Part shown: positions 59,287-64,000 of the stretch, in pieces
How the letters are laid out: each line of letters opens with the position of its first letter
Position numbering within the stretch: position 1 is the stretch's first letter
DNA from: Kluyvera sichuanensis
Lineage (GTDB): Bacteria; Pseudomonadota; Gammaproteobacteria; Enterobacterales; Enterobacteriaceae
Assembly: GCF_014218705.1 (NCBI RefSeq)
Contig: NZ_JABBJF010000001.1
Span: forward strand, 124,001-188,000
Reading direction: 5' to 3'
Length of the DNA: 64,000 nucleotides
Notes under the pieces: model-generated
Told to the model about the DNA's origin: nothing
Seen by the model: the letters and a program-made list of their open reading frames with translations, nothing else
Database searches by the model: none
Made by a program: the position numbers and the translations under genes

Positions 59287-59620
59287 GGGCGGCGTCCTGA
59301 CGCTACTGGCGGCGATCGTTGCCGCCGGTGCCTCGACCCTGTGCTGCATTGGGCCGCTGCTGTATCTGCTGTTTGGTATCTCAGCAGCGGGGCTGGTGGG
59401 CATTCCTGGCGCCTCCTGGCTGCAGTTCCCGATGATTGTCGTCGCGGTAGGGCTGATGGCGCGGGGGTTCTGGCGTTTGCATTTGTCGCCGAAACCGGTA
59501 TGCGTCAACGTGGTGAGCCGTCGGGTGCTGGTGTGGCTCTATTGGCTGTCGGTACCGCTGGTACTGGCGCTTATCACCTATCCTTATGTTCTGCCCTGGA
59601 TTTGGGAGTGGATGGAATGA
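59264..59620 (+). CDS. MerT-like membrane protein
   Basis: A 118-residue, three-helix inner-membrane protein related to the mercuric transporter MerT. The vicinal Cys pair in helix 1 (TLCCIGPLLYLLFGI, Cys27-28) is kept, but in the loop between helices 2 and 3 only one Cys (PKPVCVN) replaces the MerT pair. It overlaps the upstream gene by 23 bases and the next by 4. Probably moves a soft metal (Cu, Hg or similar) with the following periplasmic protein; the ion is unproven. Confidence 0.82.
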   Translation: MSASNSIKGGVLTLLAAIVAAGASTLCCIGPLLYLLFGISAAGLVGIPGASWLQFPMIVVAVGLMARGFWRLHLSPKPVCVNVVSRRVLVWLYWLSVPLVLALITYPYVLPWIWEWME

Positions 59621-59901
59621 AAAAAGCAGTATGTCTGGCGTTGATGCTCGTTACGCCGCTGAGCTGGGCCGCCGATAAGCTGGTGACCATTGATATTGGC
59701 GAGATGAACTGCCCGCTGTGCGTGATTTCAATTAATCAGGCGCTACGTACGACCGATGGGGTGATTAAGGCGAAAGCGTCGCTGAAAACGCGTCAGGCGG
59801 AGGTGGTGGTGCCGGAGAATTTTGATAACCAACAGCTGCTGGCGGCGATTGCCAAAACCGGGTTTAAGGGCGAGATTCACGGAGAAAGCGCGGTGCAGTG
59901 A
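59617..59901 (+). CDS. MerP-like periplasmic heavy-metal-binding protein
   Basis: A 94-residue protein: signal peptide MKKAVCLALMLVTPLSWA, then a single heavy-metal-associated (HMA, ferredoxin-like) domain with the CxxC metal site in GEMNCPLCVISINQAL. Start overlaps the MerT-like stop (ATGA). No merR or merA gene is nearby, so this is not a standard mer operon. Expected to capture a soft metal in the periplasm and pass it to the membrane partner. Confidence 0.85.
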   Translation: MKKAVCLALMLVTPLSWAADKLVTIDIGEMNCPLCVISINQALRTTDGVIKAKASLKTRQAEVVVPENFDNQQLLAAIAKTGFKGEIHGESAVQ

Positions 59902-59920
59902 GGCCGTGCTGGCGTGATAA

Positions 59921-59956
59921 AAGAAAAAACCCGCTGTTGCCAGCGGGTTTTTTGTT
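59921..59956. terminator. Bidirectional terminator
   Basis: AACCCGCTG-TTGC-CAGCGGGTT flanked by A6 and T6. It serves the MerP-like gene on the plus strand and ompN on the minus strand. Confidence 0.9.
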
Positions 59957-59959
59957 GCA

Positions 59960-61123
59960 TTAGAACTGGTAAACCAGGCCTACGCCAACGATGTTGTCGG
60001 TAGAGATACCGTTTTCCTGATAGAAGGAATCGTTGCCGTCCAGCAGGTTGATTTTGTAATCAACGTAGGTGGACATGTTTTTGTTGAAGTAGTAGGTCGC
60101 GCCCAGATCCAGGTATTTAACCAGATCTTTGTCGCCAACAGAGTTGGAGCTAACGTTAGCGTTAGAATGAGTGGTGCCAGTGGTGGTGCCGTACAGATCT
60201 TTACCTTTGGACTGCAGGTAAGAAATTGCTGGACGCAGGCCGAAGTCGAACTGGTACTGTGTGGTAACTTCAAAGTTCTGGGTTTTGTTTGCTACGCCAT
60301 CATTACCGTACGGGGTCATGTTGTTGGTTTCAGCATACATGGTTGCCAGGTAGATGTTGTTAGCGTCGTATTTCAGACCCAGAGTCCATGCGTCAGCTTT
60401 ATCGCCTTTAGCATTCGTGCCATCGATCTGATCGTTAGTACGATCAGAAGTTGCATACGCAGCAGAAGCGCTTACGCCCATACCTAAATCGTATGAGGTA
60501 GAAACACCGAAACCGTCGCCATTATCGTAGCGCACATCACTATCACCGACATTGCCGCGGTTGTTGGTCCCAACATCATCGGTGCCTTTGCTTTCGTTTT
60601 TGCCCTGATACTGCAGAGCAAAGTTCAGGCCATCAACCAGACCGAAGAAGTCATTGTTACGGTAGGTCGCAACGCCGTTAGCACGGCCAGTCATGAAGTT
60701 GTCAGCATTGGTATAGGTATCGCCGCCAAACTCTGGCAGCATATCGGTCCAGCCTTCCACGTCGTACAGCACGCCGTAGTTACGACCGTAGTCGAATGAG
60801 CCGTAGTCGCCGAATTTCAGGCCAGCAAATGCCAGACGGGTCCAGTTGTTAGCGCCGTCACCTTCAGAAGAGTTTGCTTGAACGTTGTATTCCCACTGAC
60901 CGTAGCCAGTCAGCATATCGTTAATCTGAGTTTCGCCTTTAAAGCCAAAACGGACGTAGGTCTGATCACCGTCTTTTTTGGAATCGCTGGAGAAATAGTG
61001 CAGACCATCTACCTTGCCATACATGTCTAATTTGTTGCCGTCTTTGTTATAAATTTCTGCGGCATGAGCTGCGCCTGCTGCTAACAGCGCAGGGATAACG
61101 AGGGCCAGTACTTTTCTGTTCAT
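59960..61123 (-). CDS. ompN: Outer-membrane porin OmpN (OmpC family)
   Basis: A 387-residue 16-strand general porin (trimeric). Signal peptide [21 protein letters not shown], mature [16 protein letters not shown], constriction-loop motif [14 protein letters not shown], and C-terminal Phe. Sequence is closest in feel to E. coli OmpN, and the gene is next to pfo and micC as in E. coli. Loop regions ([21 protein letters not shown]) are strain-variable. Close paralogues (OmpC, OmpS2) are possible alternatives, but position favours OmpN. Confidence 0.92.
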   Translation of the reverse strand: MNRKVLALVIPALLAAGAAHAAEIYNKDGNKLDMYGKVDGLHYFSSDSKKDGDQTYVRFGFKGETQINDMLTGYGQWEYNVQANSSEGDGANNWTRLAFAGLKFGDYGSFDYGRNYGVLYDVEGWTDMLPEFGGDTYTNADNFMTGRANGVATYRNNDFFGLVDGLNFALQYQGKNESKGTDDVGTNNRGNVGDSDVRYDNGDGFGVSTSYDLGMGVSASAAYATSDRTNDQIDGTNAKGDKADAWTLGLKYDANNIYLATMYAETNNMTPYGNDGVANKTQNFEVTTQYQFDFGLRPAISYLQSKGKDLYGTTTGTTHSNANVSSNSVGDKDLVKYLDLGATYYFNKNMSTYVDYKINLLDGNDSFYQENGISTDNIVGVGLVYQF

Positions 61124-61351
61124 TGAAATTATTCCTTTAGTATTTTTATTCGCGCACTTCCACTCAAATGGAGGAAGTAAGGCAATGCTAAAGGAGACCT
61201 ATCGGAGATGGTAAATAACATTTGTTACAACATGAGTAAAATCTAAAGAATATAATTCCCATGAAACGATGATAATTCTCATGAATATTTATCATTGAAA
61301 CATATAAAATAAAAATTATACAAAGAATATTCGCTGCCGTAAGCTATCTCC

Positions 61352-61455
61352 GTTATATGCCTTTTTGTCACACAACGTATTTAAGTTGCCGTGTGTCATT
61401 TCATTTATTCGTCACTCTCCAATGACAAGCCCGAATTGCTATTCGGGCTTTTTTT
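61352..61455 (+). ncRNA. micC: Small RNA MicC
   Basis: An Hfq-dependent sRNA that blocks ompC translation in E. coli and also targets ompD in Salmonella. The 5' seed GTTATATGCCTTTTTGTCAC matches E. coli MicC except around one base, and the 3' terminator GACAAGCCCGAATTGCTATTC with GGGCTTTTTTT fits. The central part is diverged and somewhat shorter (about 104 nt in all, versus 109). Lies between ompN and pfo, transcribed away from ompN, as in E. coli. Confidence 0.9.
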
Positions 61456-61832
61456 ATTGCCTTGTTTTTATGTGTTTTTTACGGTGTGGTGGCGTATGCC
61501 TGTCGGTCGTGGAGTCTATCCTATCTACACCCGCATTAGGTCATTATCGCCCTATTCGATAGTCAGTTTTTATAGATAATAAGCACAGGGTAGACGGACG
61601 TAATGCTACATATTTGACGCGTTAAGAAGCGGCTGAAAGTAGATAATAACGCGATGGCTGAATACGTTTCTCACACCGGGTGACGGAAATTTGGCCATGC
61701 GAGATTAAATAGTGTGATCGATAGCATAAAACTAAATGTTTCTGTCATTCCTGCATTCGGTTCGGATTTACATGAAAAAATATAGTGATGCGCGGGAATA
61801 ATCGTATTGGTCGAATTAACTACGTACCGGGC
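61456..61832. other. Intergenic region between micC and pfo
   Basis: About 380 bases between the micC terminator and the pfo terminator. Small ORFs on either strand show no protein family features. Nothing else was recognised. Confidence 0.45.
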
Positions 61833-61862
61833 AAAAAAAACCGCCTTCATAAAGAAGGCGGC
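61833..61862 (-). terminator. Rho-independent terminator of pfo
   Basis: On the minus strand CCGCCTTC-TTTATG-AAGGCGG is followed by eight T, just past the pfo stop at 61878. Confidence 0.9.
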
Positions 61863-61877
61863 TGTCGATAACAATCG

Positions 61878-64000
61878 TTATTCCTGCGGCGTTGTCTTCT
61901 CAGCCTTTCCGGCCAGCTGTGCGAGGAAGTCGTAGCGCTTTTGCAGGTCCTCTGCCGCGTCTTTCCACAGCTGCTCGGCCACTTCCGGCTGCTGGCTGTT
62001 CAGGCGACGGAAGCGCTGCTCGTTCATCAGCGTTTCTGCCAGCGCGTCTGACGGTGGGCGAGAGTCCAGCGCCAGCGGGATTTTCCCTTCGTCAGCGCGA
62101 CGCGGGTCGAAGCGGAACAGCGGCCAGAAGCCGGTAGCGGTAAGCTGACGCATCTGATCGTGGCTCAACGCCAGATCGTAGCCGTGCTCTTCACAAGGGC
62201 TGTAGGCGATGATCAGCGATGGGCCCGGATAAGACTCGGCTTCCTGAATGGCTTTCACCGTCTGGTTGAGCTGGGCGCCGAGTGAAATCTGCGCCACATA
62301 AACATGACCGTACATCATCATGCTGACGCCCAAATCTTTACGCGCTTTGCGCTTGCCGTGCTCGCCAAACTTGGTGACGGCGCCGAGCGGGGTCGCTTTA
62401 GAGGCCTGGCCGCCGGTGTTGGAGTAACACTGGGTATCCAGCACCAGAATATTGACGTTCTCGGTCAGGCTCATCACGTGATCCAGGCCGCCGAAGCCAA
62501 TATCGTAGGCCCAGCCATCGCCGCCAATCAGCCAGATCGATTTCTCGACCAGTGCGTCGGCATCGGTCAGCAGCTCTTCAGCGCCCTCAACACCTTTCAG
62601 CGCGCTGCGCAGCTGTGAGACCTGTTCGCGACGGACATCCGGTGTGGCATCGGCGTGCAGCGCGTCGTTCAGCTCAGCCGGAATATGTTCGGCAAAACCG
62701 TCCAGCAGGCGCATCACGCGCTGACGATGCTGATCGACCGTCAAGCGGAAACCCAGACCAAACTCGGCGTTATCTTCAAACAGCGAGTTGGCCCACGCCG
62801 GGCCGCGACCGTTAGCATCGGTGGTGTACGGCGTAGAAGGCAGGTTGCCGCCGTAGATAGAAGAACAGCCGGTGGCGTTGGCAATCAGCATACGGTCGCC
62901 GTAAAGCTGGGTCAGCAGTTTGATATACGGCGTTTCACCGCAGCCGGAGCAGGCACCGGAGTATTCAAACAGCGGGGTAATCAGCTGCGAGGTACGAATA
63001 TCGATACGTTCCAGCTTGCTACGATCGATTTCCGGCAGGTCGAGGAAGAAGTCATAGTTTACTTTCTCTTCTTCAACGTGCTCCAGGCGGGACATCATAT
63101 TGATGGCCTTAATGCTTGGATCCTGACGATCTTTCGCCGGGCAGACTTCCACGCACAGGTTACAGCCGGTGCAGTCCTCAGGCGCCACCTGCAGGACGTA
63201 TTTCTGGCCGCGCATATCGCGGGACTTCACGTCCAGAGAGTGCAGGGACGCCGGGGCGTTTTCCATCTCTTCCGGGGAGACCACTTTGGCACGAATCGCC
63301 GAGTGCGGGCAGGCCGCGACGCAGTGGTTACACTGGGTACAAAGATCCTCTTTCCAGATAGGGATCTCTTCGGCAATGTTGCGTTTCTCCCAGCGGGTGG
63401 TGCCTACCGGCCAGGTACCGTCTGGCGGCAGTGCGGAGACCGGCAGCGCATCGCCAAGCCCGGCGAGCATTGCGGCGGTCACGGTTTTGACGAAATCTGG
63501 AGCGGCGTCGGACACCACCGGCGGGCGGTTCGGGCTGGCGGCGTTAACCTGCTGTAGCGGCACTTCAAACAGCGACTCGCGCGCGAGCGCCAGCGCCTGC
63601 CAGTTACGCTCAACCAGATCCTGACCTTTGCTGCTGTAGCTTTTGGCGATGGCGTTTTGCAGTTCCATCAGTGCGCTGTCACCCGGCAGGATTTGCGTCA
63701 GATGGAAGAACGCCATCTGCATCACGGTGTTGATACGCGCGGCGAGCCCGCATTCACGGGCGATTTTCGCCGCGTTAATCACGTAAAAGCGCGCTTTTTT
63801 CTGGTTCAGAACGGCCTGCACTTCCTGCGGCAGACGCCCCCACACTTCATCGGCGCTGTAAGGGGTGTTGAGTAGGAAGATACCGCCAGGCTTCAGGCGC
63901 TCGGCCATCTGGTATTTATCGATAAACTGCAGCTGGTGGCAGCCAACGAAATCGGCCTGCGCCACCAGATAGGCGGAACGAATGGGTGTGTCGCTCACGC
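61878..64000 (-). CDS. pfo: Pyruvate:ferredoxin/flavodoxin oxidoreductase (C-terminal part)
   Basis: C-terminal about 707 residues of the roughly 1174-residue YdbK/NifJ enzyme, which makes acetyl-CoA from pyruvate and reduces flavodoxin or ferredoxin. The N-terminal third lies beyond the window; the reading frame is open through the last base, and the apparent GTG start at 63998 is an internal Val. Visible features: two 4Fe-4S cluster motifs (CTQCNHCVAACPH and CTGCNLCVEVCPA), a third cluster region (GACSGCGETPY), and the TPP-binding domain (IGGDGWAYDIGFGGLDH; CYSNTGGQASKATP). Firm. Confidence 0.97.
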   Translation of the reverse strand, partial: VSDTPIRSAYLVAQADFVGCHQLQFIDKYQMAERLKPGGIFLLNTPYSADEVWGRLPQEVQAVLNQKKARFYVINAAKIARECGLAARINTVMQMAFFHLTQILPGDSALMELQNAIAKSYSSKGQDLVERNWQALALARESLFEVPLQQVNAASPNRPPVVSDAAPDFVKTVTAAMLAGLGDALPVSALPPDGTWPVGTTRWEKRNIAEEIPIWKEDLCTQCNHCVAACPHSAIRAKVVSPEEMENAPASLHSLDVKSRDMRGQKYVLQVAPEDCTGCNLCVEVCPAKDRQDPSIKAINMMSRLEHVEEEKVNYDFFLDLPEIDRSKLERIDIRTSQLITPLFEYSGACSGCGETPYIKLLTQLYGDRMLIANATGCSSIYGGNLPSTPYTTDANGRGPAWANSLFEDNAEFGLGFRLTVDQHRQRVMRLLDGFAEHIPAELNDALHADATPDVRREQVSQLRSALKGVEGAEELLTDADALVEKSIWLIGGDGWAYDIGFGGLDHVMSLTENVNILVLDTQCYSNTGGQASKATPLGAVTKFGEHGKRKARKDLGVSMMMYGHVYVAQISLGAQLNQTVKAIQEAESYPGPSLIIAYSPCEEHGYDLALSHDQMRQLTATGFWPLFRFDPRRADEGKIPLALDSRPPSDALAETLMNEQRFRRLNSQQPEVAEQLWKDAAEDLQKRYDFLAQLAGKAEKTTPQE

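Noticed and set aside
59264-59901. Complete mercury-resistance operon
   Set aside because: No merR, merA or merC, and the MerT-like protein lacks one loop cysteine.
61365-61562. 65-codon plus-strand ORF between ompN and pfo
   Set aside because: It lies over the MicC sRNA and its terminator.
61671-61874. 67-codon minus-strand ORF next to pfo
   Set aside because: It crosses the pfo terminator and has no recognisable features.

Overview
This 64 kb window is chromosomal DNA from a member of the Enterobacteriaceae, probably of the Enterobacter/Citrobacter/Klebsiella/Kosakonia type; the sequence alone does not settle the genus. Gene order at both ends follows the E. coli K-12 map around 28-31 min: lapB-pyrF-yciH-osmB-yciT-yciZ-pdeR-rnb-yciW-fabI-sapFDCBA on the left, pspF/pspABCD-ycjX-ycjF and tyrR-tpx-ycjG-mpaA-mppA in the middle, and zntB-fnrS-dbpA-ttcA, then ompN-micC-pfo (ydbK) on the right. 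Most proteins are close in length and motif content to their E. coli namesakes. The first gene (lapB) and the last (pfo) are cut by the window edges. No rRNA, tRNA, insertion sequence, integrase or CRISPR array was seen.

The backbone is interrupted by accessory blocks. (1) Between sapA and pspF, where E. coli has the puu genes, there is a divergent unit: an AraC-type regulator fused to a GH39-like domain that has lost both catalytic glutamates, facing an M20 amidohydrolase and an MFS transporter. (2) Between ycjF and tyrR sits a five-gene family-5 (peptide/nickel-type) ABC importer of unknown substrate. (3) Between mppA and zntB (about 15 kb) the E. coli block ynaI-uspE-fnr-ogt-abg-smrA-dgcM is absent. 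In its place are two small secreted proteins, a phage tail-protein remnant, a YiiS-like protein, an MFS pump with AraC and LysR regulators, a run of carbonyl reductases (two SDR, three AKR) with a DJ-1/PfpI protein, an MHYT-GGDEF-EAL protein and a chemoreceptor without a ligand domain. (4) Between ttcA (intact, no Rac-type prophage) and ompN are an outer-membrane beta-barrel protein, an RluA-family pseudouridine synthase, a YaiL protein, and a compact operon of a Tat-exported transglutaminase-like protein, a MerT-like membrane protein and a MerP-like metal-binding protein.

Two well-supported small RNAs lie outside the coding track: FnrS (52514-52636), with an FNR box centred about 42 bases upstream, and MicC (61352-61455), divergent from ompN. 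A sigma-54 promoter for pspA is clear. REP-like palindromes (GTAGCCCGG... type) punctuate gene ends.

Functionally the window covers pyrimidine and fatty-acid synthesis (pyrF, fabI), RNA metabolism (rnb, dbpA, ttcA, pseudouridine synthase), envelope stress (psp), peptide import and murein recycling (sap, ycjG, mpaA, mppA, the extra ABC system), aromatic amino-acid regulation (tyrR), peroxide defence (tpx), c-di-GMP signalling (pdeR, MHYT protein) and outer-membrane regulation by sRNA. The most likely undescribed units are the transglutaminase/MerT/MerP operon and the pseudoenzyme-regulator/amidohydrolase/MFS unit.
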